Part shown: positions 7,622 to 19,380 of the stretch, in pieces
Position numbering within the stretch: position 1 is the stretch's first letter
Layout: every line of letters begins with the position of its first letter
Source: Actinomycetota bacterium
Lineage (GTDB): Bacteria > Actinomycetota > Thermoleophilia > Gaiellales > Gaiellaceae
Direction: 5' to 3'
Assembly: GCA_004366385.1 (NCBI GenBank)
Contig: SIRU01000064.1
Location: forward strand, 1-64,000
DNA length: 64,000 nt
Position numbers and translations under genes: made by a program
The notes under the pieces: model-generated
What the model saw: the letters and a program-made list of their open reading frames with translations, nothing else
What the model was told of the DNA's origin: nothing
Databases searched by the model: none

Positions 7622-9355
7622 TCAGCGGACCTTTTCCTTGACCTGCGCGACCCACTTGAGCGACTGCAGGTACGCGAGCGACTTCGGCCGGCGCAGGATC
7701 TCGGCTGAGCGGAGCGAGAGCAGGAACTCCTCCGGCCCCTCGAAGCGGCGCATGCGGACGGCGCCCGTGCCGACGCCCTGGAGGACGTGCGCGTCCGAGC
7801 CGGCACCCTGGAGCAACCGGTACTTGCGCGCGAAGCGGAGCGCCTCGTCGTTGAAGGACTCGCGCAGGAGGCGCGCGTTGAAGACCTCGAGCACGTCGAT
7901 CTCTGCCAGGTGGCGATGCAGGGTCGCCGGATCGGGGATCGTGTGCATGCGGTCGAAGGGGTGGGGGAGGTAGACGAGGCCGCCCTGGTCGCGGATGGCC
8001 GCGATCGTCTCCGCGAACGACATCCCGCGCGGGACCTCCTGCTCGAGGAAGAGCCCGATCACCTCGCCCTGCGTGTCGGTCTTGACCTCCTCGCCCGGGA
8101 TCACGATCAGGTCGCGGCCGCGCGCGAGCTCGACGGCCTCGAGAGCGCCGCCGAAGGCGTTGTGGTCGGTGACCGCGATGCCGCCGAGGCCGATCCCCTC
8201 CGCGTGGTCGACGAGGTCGGCCGCGGGGATCGAGCAGTCGTGCGACCAGTCCGTGTGCATGTGCAGGTCGACCGCGATCCAGTCGCGGCCCTCGAGCGGG
8301 TCGCCGCCGTTCGCCGCCGTGTCCCGCGATCCGCGGCGCTTCCGGACGAGGCTCGAGTAGACGGCGTCGAGCTCCTCCGCGACGCGGTCGAAGCTCTGGC
8401 TCTCCGCGGCAGCGCGGCCGGCCGCCGCGTCGCGCGTGCGCAGATCGCCGTCCTCGGCGAGCCGCCGGATGCTCTCCGTCACGGCGCCTGCGTCGCCGCC
8501 CCGCGCGATCGCCGCTCCGGAGGCGGCGGCCTCGAGCGCGAGCCGCTCCTCGCCCTCGGGCGCCGGGACGAAGATCGCCGCCTCCGCGAGAGTCGCAGCG
8601 CGCTGGTCGGGGCGGCGCACGGAGCGGACGTGGACGCGCTTCCGCACGGCGAGCGGCACGGCCGGGCGGAAGCCGAGCGGCTTGGTGTGCAGGAGGAGGA
8701 GCTCCCAGCCCGGGAGGTCGCGGAGGAGCCGTGCGACGGCTCGGGTCACGGCCCTGCTGCCCGGCTCGAGCTCGAGCGCGATGACCTCGCGCTTGGCGCC
8801 GGGCCGGAAGCGCTCGGCGTCGACGCCGAGCGGCACGAGGCGGTAGTCGCCCTCCAGCCGCTCGGCGGCCGCGCGCGCGGTCTCCTCGGAGGTCGCGAGC
8901 AGCGCGTCGACACGGATACGCAGGCGATCCCGGCGAGAGCGCCGGACCGGGCCTCCCAGTCGCTCCGGCGAGAAGAACGTCGCGGCTGTCAGCGCGTGCG
9001 CCGAGGTCAGCGCGAGGTACGAGAGGCTCGGCAGGCCGGGCTCGAACCCGTGCACGACGTCGTAGTTGCCGTTCGCGAGCGCGAGCCTGAGGTTGGCGCG
9101 CACGCCGACCGGCACGCCCATGTTCGTGCGGCGCGAGATCGGGATCGAGGGGCCGACGGCGATGAGCTCGGCCTCGGCGCCGGAGTGCAGCGCCCGGCGG
9201 CCGGCGAGGAGATCGCGTGTGCGCGTGGACGGGGCGAGCACGGTCACGTGGTGCCCGCGTGCGCGCAGCGCTGCCGCGACGCCGTCGACGTGCGCGTTCA
9301 CCTCGTGCGGCTGCGACCACGCGAAGGGCGTGACGAAGCAGATCCGGAGCCCCAC
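7622..9355 (-). CDS. Glycosyltransferase family 4-like / PHP-domain fusion protein
   Basis: A 577-residue two-domain protein. Residues about 1-345 look like a GT-B glycosyltransferase: RICFVTPFAW, GVAAALRARGHHVTVLAPS, YDVVHGFEPGLPSL, YRLVPLGVDAERFRP and a PEGEERLALEAAASG donor region. After a short RKRRGS linker, residues about 365-577 form a PHP domain with AVDLHMHTDWSHD, GIAVTDHNAFGG, IPGEEVKTDTQGEV, YLPHPFDR and GAGSDAHV, which carry the usual His/Asp metal ligands of PHP hydrolases. The GTG start has TAGACT 8 nt upstream. The fused partner suggests a sugar-(phosphate) pathway, but substrates are unknown. Confidence 0.85.
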   Translation of the reverse strand: MGLRICFVTPFAWSQPHEVNAHVDGVAAALRARGHHVTVLAPSTRTRDLLAGRRALHSGAEAELIAVGPSIPISRRTNMGVPVGVRANLRLALANGNYDVVHGFEPGLPSLSYLALTSAHALTAATFFSPERLGGPVRRSRRDRLRIRVDALLATSEETARAAAERLEGDYRLVPLGVDAERFRPGAKREVIALELEPGSRAVTRAVARLLRDLPGWELLLLHTKPLGFRPAVPLAVRKRVHVRSVRRPDQRAATLAEAAIFVPAPEGEERLALEAAASGAAIARGGDAGAVTESIRRLAEDGDLRTRDAAAGRAAAESQSFDRVAEELDAVYSSLVRKRRGSRDTAANGGDPLEGRDWIAVDLHMHTDWSHDCSIPAADLVDHAEGIGLGGIAVTDHNAFGGALEAVELARGRDLIVIPGEEVKTDTQGEVIGLFLEQEVPRGMSFAETIAAIRDQGGLVYLPHPFDRMHTIPDPATLHRHLAEIDVLEVFNARLLRESFNDEALRFARKYRLLQGAGSDAHVLQGVGTGAVRMRRFEGPEEFLLSLRSAEILRRPKSLAYLQSLKWVAQVKEKVR

Positions 9356-9397
9356 GCCGATCGAGTCTAGATGCGCGCGGGACGCTACCGTGCGCTC

Positions 9398-9616
9398 GTG
9401 GACGAGGTCGTGATCACCGTGCGGGCGAACGGGCCGTACAAGGTCGCCGGGCCGGTGCGCGTGGTGGACGCGGAGGGCCGCGAGTTCGTCGTGGACGAGG
9501 GCCGGCCGATCGCTCTCTGCCGCTGCGGGCAGTCGAGGACGAAGCCGTTCTGCGACAAGAGCCATCGCGAGGCGTGCTTCGTCGCCGACGACGTCGCCGA
9601 GCGCGTCTCGGGCTGA
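9398..9616 (+). CDS. CDGSH iron-sulfur domain protein
   Basis: A 72-residue protein carrying the CDGSH zinc-finger-like [2Fe-2S] motif as CRCGQSRTKPFCDKSH, with the three Cys and one His ligands all present (the central Gly is Lys, as in many bacterial members). The N-terminal half (VVITVRANGPYKVAGPVRVVD) is the usual beta-rich lead-in. It probably functions in redox or Fe-S traffic. GTG start with TACCGT exactly 6 nt upstream, so likely leaderless. It is divergent from the GT-PHP gene with only 42 nt between starts, so their promoters overlap. Confidence 0.93.
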   Translation: MDEVVITVRANGPYKVAGPVRVVDAEGREFVVDEGRPIALCRCGQSRTKPFCDKSHREACFVADDVAERVSG

Positions 9617-9771
9617 GAGCGTCGGCGGGGGCATCCGCGAGAGTCGCGCGCCGCCTCGGCGTTGCTCCCTTTCACGATCAGCGCCGACGACGACGCGCTG
9701 CCGGGCTTGGTACGTACCTGACTGGCCCCCTTACGACTAGCACACGTGGTCGAGAAACGTCAACTGGCCAT

Positions 9772-9800
9772 ACCGGACATGTCCCTTTCGGACATCCGGT
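9772..9800. terminator. Imperfect hairpin between convergent genes
   Basis: ATGTCC (9779-9784) and GGACAT (9790-9795) pair around a CTTTC loop, and flanking ACCGG/CCGGT extend the stem past a 2-nt bulge. It lies in the 187-nt gap between the converging CDGSH gene and a membrane-protein gene, so it could terminate both. The rest of that gap (including palindrome GGTACGTACC at about 9709) holds no gene I can support. Confidence 0.5.
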
Positions 9801-9803
9801 GAC

Positions 9804-10502
9804 TCAAGTCGCTCGGCGCCGCCGCAGGAGCAGGCGCTCGCCCGGCTCGAGCTCGACGTCGAGTGCGCCTTCGCGTGCGTGCGTCGCGACCAGCTCGACC
9901 CCGTTCAGCTCGGCGAGCACGCGCTCCGCCGCCTCCGGCACGCCGGCCGACATGAAGCGCTGGAGCACGGGAACGAGAAGGTACGCCACGCCCGTCAGGA
10001 TCCACAGGACCGCGATCACCTTCCCGGCCGTGCTGCCGGGGCTATCTCCCCAGATCGCCGCGACCGACGCGGCCGCCGCCGACACCGCCAGGCCGCCCGC
10101 AAGCCAGGCCAGCCGCGCCACGACCGGTGAGCGAGCGAGGAGCTGCGCCGTCACGGCGATGAGCGCCGCGAGGATCGCGAGCGCGCCGGTCCATCCCCAC
10201 TGCCACGCGTTGTCCTCGCCGTCGAACGTGAGATCCCAGACGGCGAACACCAGCGCGGCGAAGCCGGGGCCGGAGACAGCGACCGCGGCCCACCCGAGCG
10301 CGCGCCCGCCGCGGTCGACGAGCGCGAGGCCGGCGACGATCGTCGCTCCGGCGAAGAGGACGGCGCCGAGCGTCCCGAGGATGCGGCCGTCCGTCTCGGA
10401 GAACTCGCCGCGGAGGACGGCCGTGAGCGCGACCAGGGCGGCGGCGACGATGATCGCGGCCGCCCCGATCCACAAGATCCGGCTGAGCCGGAGGCCGCTC
10501 AC
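9804..10502 (-). CDS. Polytopic membrane protein downstream of ino1
   Basis: A 232-residue membrane protein. The first ~170 residues contain about six hydrophobic segments ([56 protein letters not shown], and others). The C-terminal ~60 residues are soluble and acidic ([22 protein letters not shown], then [13 protein letters not shown]). Its GTG start overlaps the ino1 stop as GTGA, so it is translationally coupled to inositol-phosphate synthase. I do not recognise the family. The coupling suggests a role connected to inositol or to the same membrane-lipid module. Confidence 0.82.
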   Translation of the reverse strand: MSGLRLSRILWIGAAAIIVAAALVALTAVLRGEFSETDGRILGTLGAVLFAGATIVAGLALVDRGGRALGWAAVAVSGPGFAALVFAVWDLTFDGEDNAWQWGWTGALAILAALIAVTAQLLARSPVVARLAWLAGGLAVSAAAASVAAIWGDSPGSTAGKVIAVLWILTGVAYLLVPVLQRFMSAGVPEAAERVLAELNGVELVATHAREGALDVELEPGERLLLRRRRAT

Positions 10503-11980
10503 GCCTTGGCGGCCGCCTTCGCGCTCTTCGTATGCGCGTTCTTCACGATGAAGCGCTCGATGCGCTCGCGCGCCTCGTCGTCGCGGATCTGCACCGGCGG
10601 CGACTTCATGAGGTACGCGCTCGGCGCCTCGAGCGCGCCGGAGACGCCGTTGTTGAGCGCGAGCTTCGCGAGCCGGACGGCGTCGATCACGATGCCGGCC
10701 GAGTTCGGCGAGTCCCAGACCTCGAGCTTGAGCTCGACGTTCAGCGGCACGTCGCCGAAGGACGAGCCCTCCATGCGGATGTACGCCCACTTGCGGTCGG
10801 TCAGCCACGGCACGTAGTCCGAGGGGCCGACGTGGATGTTCTTCTCGCCGATGTCGTAGTCGAGCATCGACGTGACCGCGTTCGTCTTCGAGACCTTCTT
10901 CGACTCGAGGCGCTCGCGCTCGAGCATGTTCAGGAAGTCGGAGTTGCCGCCGACGTTGAGCTGCATCGTCTTGTCGAGGTGCACGCCGCGGTCGCCGAAC
11001 AGCGTCGTCAGGACGCGGTGGGTGATCGTCGCGCCGACCTGCGACTTGATGTCGTCGCCGATGACCGGGACGCCGGCGTCCTCGAAGCGCTTCTGCCAGT
11101 ACGGCTCGCGCGCGATGAAGACCGGCATGCAGTTCACCATCGCGACCTCGGCCTCGAGGATCTGCTCCGCGTACCACTTCGTCGCGGCCTCGGAGCCGAC
11201 CGGGAGGTAGTTGACGACGACGTCCGTGCCGGTCTCCTTAAGGATCTTCACGACGTCGTCGGTCGGCCCGGGCGCCTTCTCCACGACCTGCGAGAGGTAC
11301 TTGCCGAGGCCGTCGTGCGTCATGCCGCGCGAGACCTTGACGCCAGTCTTCGGCACGTCGGCGAACTTGATCGTGTCGTTCGGGTGCGCCCACATGGCGT
11401 CGGCGAGGTCGACGCCGACCTTGCCCTTCACGACATCGAAGGCGGCGGTGAACTCGATGTCCGAGATGTGGTAGCCGCCGAGGTCGACGTGCATGAGGCC
11501 GGGGACGGTGTCCTCCGGGGACGCGTCCTTGTAGTACTCGACTCCCTGGAGGAGCGAGTTGGCGCAGTTCCCCACGCCGATGATGGCGACGCGCACCTTG
11601 TCCTTCGCGCGTCCGTTCTTCGAGCCGTTGGTGGTTGGCATCGCTTCCTTTCCCTTGCGCGTGTGCGGGACGCCGAGCCCTTCGGCGAGCGCGGCGAGTA
11701 TGACGTCGTTTGCATTCGAGCCGGAGCGGGCGGCCTCGGCGTGGATCTCGTACTTCAGCTCCTCGGGCACCCGGAGGAGGACGACGGGGCTGCCACCTGC
11801 TAGCACTTTGCGGCGGCGGCCCGTCGGGGTGTACGGGACGCCGAAGGCGGCCGCCAGGATCCCGGCCGCGACGTCGTTGACGTTCGACTCGCGGCGGGCG
11901 GTCTCCCGGACGAGCGCGCCCTTGAGCGCCGACGGCATGCGCACCAGGACGCTCGTTCTCTGTGAAGTGCTAGCAGACAA
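10499..11980 (-). CDS. ino1: Inositol-3-phosphate synthase with N-terminal tandem ribbon-helix-helix domains
   Basis: From about residue 114 this is a full inositol-1/3-phosphate synthase (glucose-6-phosphate to inositol phosphate, NAD-dependent): [22 protein letters not shown] (NAD fold), [41 protein letters not shown] and [12 protein letters not shown]. Residues 9-50 and 64-105 are two similar Arc/HicB-like ribbon-helix-helix units ([14 protein letters not shown], then [14 protein letters not shown]) with no stop between. The long start is TTG at 11980. An internal ATG at 11641 has a good AAAGGAAG ribosome site and would make a normal 380-residue enzyme, so fusion, dual start or both are possible. 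Promoter sites are listed separately. Confidence 0.88.
   Translation of the reverse strand: MSASTSQRTSVLVRMPSALKGALVRETARRESNVNDVAAGILAAAFGVPYTPTGRRRKVLAGGSPVVLLRVPEELKYEIHAEAARSGSNANDVILAALAEGLGVPHTRKGKEAMPTTNGSKNGRAKDKVRVAIIGVGNCANSLLQGVEYYKDASPEDTVPGLMHVDLGGYHISDIEFTAAFDVVKGKVGVDLADAMWAHPNDTIKFADVPKTGVKVSRGMTHDGLGKYLSQVVEKAPGPTDDVVKILKETGTDVVVNYLPVGSEAATKWYAEQILEAEVAMVNCMPVFIAREPYWQKRFEDAGVPVIGDDIKSQVGATITHRVLTTLFGDRGVHLDKTMQLNVGGNSDFLNMLERERLESKKVSKTNAVTSMLDYDIGEKNIHVGPSDYVPWLTDRKWAYIRMEGSSFGDVPLNVELKLEVWDSPNSAGIVIDAVRLAKLALNNGVSGALEAPSAYLMKSPPVQIRDDEARERIERFIVKNAHTKSAKAAAKA
11798..11805. promoter_or_regulatory. Third TGCTAGCA site, inside ino1
   Basis: TGCTAGCA within the longer AAGTGCTAGCAG (minus-strand reading) lies between the two ribbon-helix-helix coding units. 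It shares 11-12 nt with the two promoter copies at 11966-11992. Position upstream of the internal ino1 start fits an extra operator, though chance retention of codons V-L-A is possible. Confidence 0.45.
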
Positions 11981-12019
11981 ACTGCTAGCACTCTACACGA
12001 CCACGGCTGAGCGAGGCAA
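11966..12019 (-). promoter_or_regulatory. ino1 promoter with paired TGCTAGCA operator
   Basis: AGTGCTAGCAG (11966-11976) and CTGCTAGCACT (11982-11992) are a perfect 11-bp inverted repeat separated by 5 nt, and each contains the 8-bp palindrome TGCTAGCA (centres 15 bp apart). On the minus strand TTGCCT (12019-12014), an 18-nt spacer and TAGAGT (11995-11990) form a good promoter. The repeat covers the -10 box, the predicted start site and the TTG start codon. That geometry suits a repressor, and the gene itself encodes two ribbon-helix-helix DNA-binding units, so autoregulation is an attractive inference. Confidence 0.65.
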
Positions 12020-12028
12020 GCCTCGCCC
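12012..12028. repeat. Dispersed palindrome, copy 1
   Basis: This stretch is the reverse complement of GGGCGAGGCTTGCCTCG, which occurs again at 41001-41017. The centre GCGAGGC-AA-GCCTCGC is a near-perfect palindrome. Copy 1 overlaps the -35 box of ino1 and lies in the 73-nt gap after the CDP-alcohol phosphatidyltransferase gene. Confidence 0.6.
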
Positions 12029-12053
12029 GTACGGCTCACGTTGCGCTGCGCCG

Positions 12054-12731
12054 CTACGACGTCGCTTCTGCCAGCTCGCGAAGCTGCTTGCGGACGAAGA
12101 CCATCCGCTGGACGACCGTGACCCACACGATCACGGCCAGGGCGTAGATCGGCCACTCCAGCAGACCCCACGGCGCGAGGCCGAGACCGACGGAGATCAG
12201 CACCACGCGCTCGACGCGCGACCCGAAGCCCACGTCGCCGCGGAGGCCGAGCGACTCCGCCTTCGCGCGCGTGTAGCTGACCAGGAACGAGCCGATGACT
12301 GCCGCGAACGTCGCGACGAGCGCGAGCTCGTTGCCGTCGCGCATGAACGCGAGCCCGATCGCGGCGAGCATCGCCGCCTCGCCGAGCCGGTCGAACGTCG
12401 AGTCGAGGAAGGCGCCGAACACCGTGCCCTTGCTGGCCGCGCGCGCGAGCGCCCCGTCCAGGATGTCCGCGATCGAGCCGACGACGAAGAGCGCGCCGCC
12501 GAGCCAGAAGTAGAGCTTCTCGTTCCGGTCCTCGAAGCCGACGAGCACCGCGCCCGCGAGGCAGAGCGACACGCCCGCGAGCGTGAGCATGTCCGGGGTC
12601 AGCTTCGTCCTCGCCACCCCGCGCATCGAGCGCGCGAGGATCTCCCGCGCCGCCTGTGTGTACTCCTGCTTGACCCGATCCAGCTGGTTGACGCGGGCCT
12701 GCCCGTCGCCGGGCGACCGGTCTTCGCTCAT
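12054..12731 (-). CDS. CDP-alcohol phosphatidyltransferase (probable phosphatidylinositol-phosphate synthase)
   Basis: A 225-residue integral membrane enzyme with the CDP-OH-P transferase signature DGALAR...GAFLDSTFDR near residues 92-114, containing all metal-binding aspartates. Hydrophobic segments include LTLAGVSLCLAGAVLVGF, YFWLGGALFVVGSIADIL and LVATFAAVIGSFLVSYT. In actinobacteria the enzyme with this signature that joins CDP-diacylglycerol to inositol-1-phosphate is the PIP synthase. Here ino1, which makes that acceptor, is the next gene, supporting this role over PgsA (glycerol phosphate). The ATG overlaps the PAP2 gene stop by 4 nt. Confidence 0.85.
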   Translation of the reverse strand: MSEDRSPGDGQARVNQLDRVKQEYTQAAREILARSMRGVARTKLTPDMLTLAGVSLCLAGAVLVGFEDRNEKLYFWLGGALFVVGSIADILDGALARAASKGTVFGAFLDSTFDRLGEAAMLAAIGLAFMRDGNELALVATFAAVIGSFLVSYTRAKAESLGLRGDVGFGSRVERVVLISVGLGLAPWGLLEWPIYALAVIVWVTVVQRMVFVRKQLRELAEATS

Positions 12732-13480
12732 GCGCGCGCGGGGTGCAGGCGACGCGTGCGTACGGCCCGGAGCAGGTAGCCGGCGACGATCGCGAGCACC
12801 ACTCCCGCGGCCACGTCCAGCCAGTAGTGGTTCCCGGTCGCGATGACCGTGAATGCGACCCACGCGGGCCAGGCCAGCCAGAGCGCCTTCGCGAGCCGCG
12901 AGCGCACGACTGCGAACATCGCGACGCCGACGATGAACGCGTCCATCGCGTGCAGGCTCGGCATCGCGGCGTACGGGTTGGAGCCGAGCGCGATGAGGCC
13001 GCTGTCGTGGCTCACCGCGGAGTAGTGCGCGAGCGAGTCGATGAAACCCCACTCGGGGAACATGCGAGGCGGCGCCGTCGGCACGAGCACGTAGCCGACG
13101 AGGCCGAGCAGGTTCGCGACGATGAGCCAGTTGCGGAACCCGGCGAAGCGCTCGTGGTGCCGGAAGTAGACGTACAGGAGCGCGATCCCCACGACCGCGA
13201 ACTGCGAGAGCCAGTACGTGTACGACGTGAGCGTGAGCATGATCGACGACGTGTCGACCACGCGCTGGACTGCCGGCTCGAACAGCGCGCCGAGCGAGCG
13301 CTCGGTCCGCAGCACCCACTCGCCGTTCGCGAACGCGGCCGCATGGCTCCGATCGGCAGCGCCGCGCGCCACCTGGTACACGGCGTAGAAGCCCATCCAG
13401 ATCACGAACTGGAGGGCAAGGTGCGCCCAGCCACGCGGCAGGCGTCTCGAGGTCTCGGCGGCGAGGCTCGACACGACCAC
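12728..13480 (-). CDS. PAP2-superfamily membrane enzyme (inositol-phosphotransferase-like)
   Basis: A 250-residue six-helix membrane protein of the PAP2/Aur1-like branch. Signature elements are PTAPPRMFPEWGF, NPYAAMPSLHAMDAF (phosphatase motif 2, SLH) and ATGNHYWLDVAAG (motif 3 with catalytic His). PAP2_3 proteins remove or transfer phosphate-linked headgroups; Aur1-type members use inositol lipids. Coupled by a 4-nt overlap to the CDP-alcohol transferase, it probably works on the same lipid pathway. TAGAAT lies 3 nt before the GTG used here and 9 nt before a second in-frame GTG at 13474, which may be the true leaderless start. Confidence 0.85.
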   Translation of the reverse strand: MVVSSLAAETSRRLPRGWAHLALQFVIWMGFYAVYQVARGAADRSHAAAFANGEWVLRTERSLGALFEPAVQRVVDTSSIMLTLTSYTYWLSQFAVVGIALLYVYFRHHERFAGFRNWLIVANLLGLVGYVLVPTAPPRMFPEWGFIDSLAHYSAVSHDSGLIALGSNPYAAMPSLHAMDAFIVGVAMFAVVRSRLAKALWLAWPAWVAFTVIATGNHYWLDVAAGVVLAIVAGYLLRAVRTRRLHPARA

Positions 13481-13486
13481 GGGATT

Positions 13487-14517
13487 CTACCGCCCGGCCG
13501 GATCGTGGCCGCGCAGGCCCGCACCCGGCGCGTAGGAGACGAGCGCGCGCATGTAGTTCCCGCGCTCGAACGCAGCCGGATCGGGGCACGCGGCCTGGCT
13601 GAGACTGCCCTTGAGCTGCTCGACGGAGACGTACTCGCGCTCCTCGAGCCACGCACGGAGCCCGTCCAGCAGCTCCTGGACGACGGCCGGGCCGCGCTCG
13701 AGCGCCGCCGACGCGACCATGACGGCGTCCGCGCCGGCGAGGAGCAGCTTGAGTGCGCCTTCCCAGTCGTGCACGCCTGTCGTCCCGGCCAGGCTCACGG
13801 GCACGCGGCCGCGCAGGATCGCGATCCAGCGCAGCGGGAGCCGGAGCTCGGTGGGCGTGGAGAGGACGAGGCGCGGCTCGACGGCCAGCGTCTCCAGGTC
13901 GACGTCCGGCTGGAGGAAGCGGTTGAAGAGGACGAGGCCGTCCGCGCCCGCCTCGTGCAGCCGCCCCGCCATGTGCGCGAACGCGGAGTAGAACGGGCCG
14001 ACCTTCACCGCGAGCGGGATCGAGATCGCCGCGCGCACCTCGCGGACGAGCGCGACCGTGCGCTCCTCGACGGCTGCGCCCGGCACCGCCGGGTCCGCCT
14101 CGACCGCGTACACGTTGAGCTCGAGCGCGTCCGCGCCCGCCTCCTCGCACAGCCGCGCATAGCGCAGCCAGCCGCCGGTCGAGATGCCGTTCAGGCTCGC
14201 GATCACCGGCACGCCGAGCGCCGCCTTGGCCGCGCGCAGGTGCTCGAGGTACGCCTCGGGCCCCGTCGAGTAGTCGTCGAGCTCCGGGAACCAGGTGAGC
14301 GCCTCGCCGAAGGAGTGGGTCATGTGCTCGAGCAGCTCGTGCACGTCGACCTGCTCGTGCTCGATCTGCTCCTCGAAGAGCGACGGGAGCACGGCTGCGC
14401 CGACCCCGGCCGCCTCCAGCTCCAGGAGGGTGTCGAGGTCGCCGGTCAGCGGCGACGCAGAGGCGACGATCGGGCTGCGGAGCGGCAGGCCCAGGTAGGT
14501 GGTGGTGAGGTCCGGGG

Positions 14518-14521
<4 letters not shown>
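13487..14521 (-). CDS. Dihydroorotate dehydrogenase-like flavoprotein
   Basis: A 344-residue TIM-barrel protein of the PyrD/DHOD-like family: LGLPLRSPIVASASPLTGD at the N-terminus, PVIASLNGISTGGW, ADALELNVYA, IPLAVKVGPFYS, GADGLVLFNRFLQPDVD, and the FMN-phosphate loop VSLAGTTGVHDWEGALKLLLAGADAVMVASA. Such proteins beside PFOR genes are usually annotated as DHOD-like; the substrate need not be dihydroorotate, and no other pyr gene is present. The GTG start overlaps the PFOR stop as GTGA, so the two are translationally coupled. Possible electron transfer with PFOR is inference. Confidence 0.88.
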
Positions 14522-18069
<3,548 letters not shown>

Positions 18070-18140
18070 GCGTCCAGCCTCGCGCACGGGCGCGGCGTGG
18101 GCATCCGCACGAACGCTGACCCCCTTTCGGCCTTCCCGCA

Positions 18141-18159
18141 CGATCAGCGTGCGTGATCG
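18141..18159. promoter_or_regulatory. Inverted repeat between PFOR and EamA genes
   Basis: CGATCA (18141-18146) and TGATCG (18154-18159) form an inverted repeat with a 7-nt spacer in the 145-nt divergent region upstream of PFOR. It could be an operator for either gene. The evidence is symmetry and position only. Confidence 0.3.
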
Positions 18160-18214
18160 ACGCGGCGCCGAATCGGACTTGAGCGGATGGACGGACGGCG
18201 GCGATGCTTGAGCG

Positions 18215-19183
18215 ATGGCGACGCGTCGTGATGCGAGGGTGTGGGCTGCGCTCTCGGTCGTCTACGTCGCCTGGGGCTCGACGTTCATCGCGCTCGCGAT
18301 CGCGGTGCGCGACCTGCCGCCGCTGCTCTCGCTCGCCATGCGACACGTGGTCGCCGGGGCGATCCTGCTCGCGTTCGCGTGGCCGCGCGGAGACCGCGCG
18401 GGCGACCCGATCGGTCGCGACCAGGTCCGCGCGGGGCTCGTCCTCGGCTTCCTGCTCTTCGTCGTGAGCCACGGGACGCTCGCCTGGGCGCAGCAGACGG
18501 TGCCCGCGGGCGTCGCCGCGCTCCTCGTCGGGAGCATCCCGATCTGGATGGCGCTGTTCGACCGCGTCGCGTTCGGGCGGCGGCTGCGCCGCTCGGCGTA
18601 CGTGGGGTTCGCCGTCGGCTTCCTCGGGCTCGCGTTCCTCGTCGACCCGTTCGGCGGTGGGTCGGTCGATCGCCTGGGCGCAGTCGCGATCGTGGCCGGC
18701 GCCGCGACCTGGGCCGCGGGCTCGCTCTACTCGAGAGGTGCGCCGCTGCCGCGGCGGCCGCTCGTGTCGGCCGGGCTCGCGTCGGTGTGCGGCGGCGTGC
18801 TGCTCGTCGTCGCGTCTGCGGTCACGGGCGAGTACCGCGACGCCGTGTGGTCGACCGAGGCGCTGCTCGCGGTCGCCTACCTGATCGTCGTCGGCAGCTT
18901 CGTCGGCTTCACGGCCTACGTGTGGCTGCTCCAGGTGGCGCCGACGTCGCTCGTCGCGACGTACGCGTACGTGAACCCGATCGTCGCCGTCTTCCTCGGC
19001 TGGCTCCTCCTCGGGGAGACGATCACGCTCCAGATGGCGGTCGCGGGAGCGGCCGTCGTCGTCTCGGTGGCGCTGATTCTCCGAGCGAGCGCCTCGCAGC
19101 TCGAGCCGGGGTGGGGGCTGCTCCGGCGGGAGTGGCGGCGTGGGCGGGTCGCCCCCGAGCCGACGGCCGACGCTCCGCGGTAG
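18215..19183 (+). CDS. EamA/DMT-family transporter
   Basis: A 322-residue inner-membrane permease with two EamA repeats of five helices each. The first repeat opens with AALSVVYVAWGSTFIALAIAV and the second with LGAVAIVAGAATWAAGSLY; the conserved end VATYAYVNPIVAVFLGWLLLGE is present. DMT permeases export or import small metabolites or amino acids; the substrate is unknown. The ~35-residue C-terminal tail is cytoplasmic and basic. It is divergent from PFOR and converges with moaA. It is one of three EamA genes in 4 kb. Confidence 0.92.
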   Translation: MATRRDARVWAALSVVYVAWGSTFIALAIAVRDLPPLLSLAMRHVVAGAILLAFAWPRGDRAGDPIGRDQVRAGLVLGFLLFVVSHGTLAWAQQTVPAGVAALLVGSIPIWMALFDRVAFGRRLRRSAYVGFAVGFLGLAFLVDPFGGGSVDRLGAVAIVAGAATWAAGSLYSRGAPLPRRPLVSAGLASVCGGVLLVVASAVTGEYRDAVWSTEALLAVAYLIVVGSFVGFTAYVWLLQVAPTSLVATYAYVNPIVAVFLGWLLLGETITLQMAVAGAAVVVSVALILRASASQLEPGWGLLRREWRRGRVAPEPTADAPR

Positions 19184-19309
19184 GCAGACCGCGGGTGCTG
19201 AGGCATGCCGCGAGCCTGTGGAGCGATTGTCGCTGACTCTTGACACATCCGTTCCCCACGCGCCAGCGCTTCGGCGGTACGCTCGACAGCGGGTGGAGGG
19301 TGGTCGAAA

Positions 19310-19330
19310 CACCCCACCCAGGGTGGGGTG
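19310..19330. terminator. Perfect palindrome between convergent EamA and moaA
   Basis: CACCCCACCC (19310-19319) and GGGTGGGGTG (19321-19330) are perfect 10-bp arms around one A. The gap (19184-19380) is convergent, so a bidirectional terminator is likely. It is followed by a low-complexity GGCGCGGCG stretch (19338-19379). No T-tract and no gene are seen in the gap. Confidence 0.5.
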
Positions 19331-19380
19331 AGCTGACTTGGGCGGCGCGGCGCGGTGGTGCGGCGCGGGGCGCGGCGCGG

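Noticed and set aside
19240-19283. TTGACA box at 19240 as a promoter
   Set aside because: The nearest TANNNT (TACGCT, 19278) is 32 nt away and no gene starts downstream on that strand.
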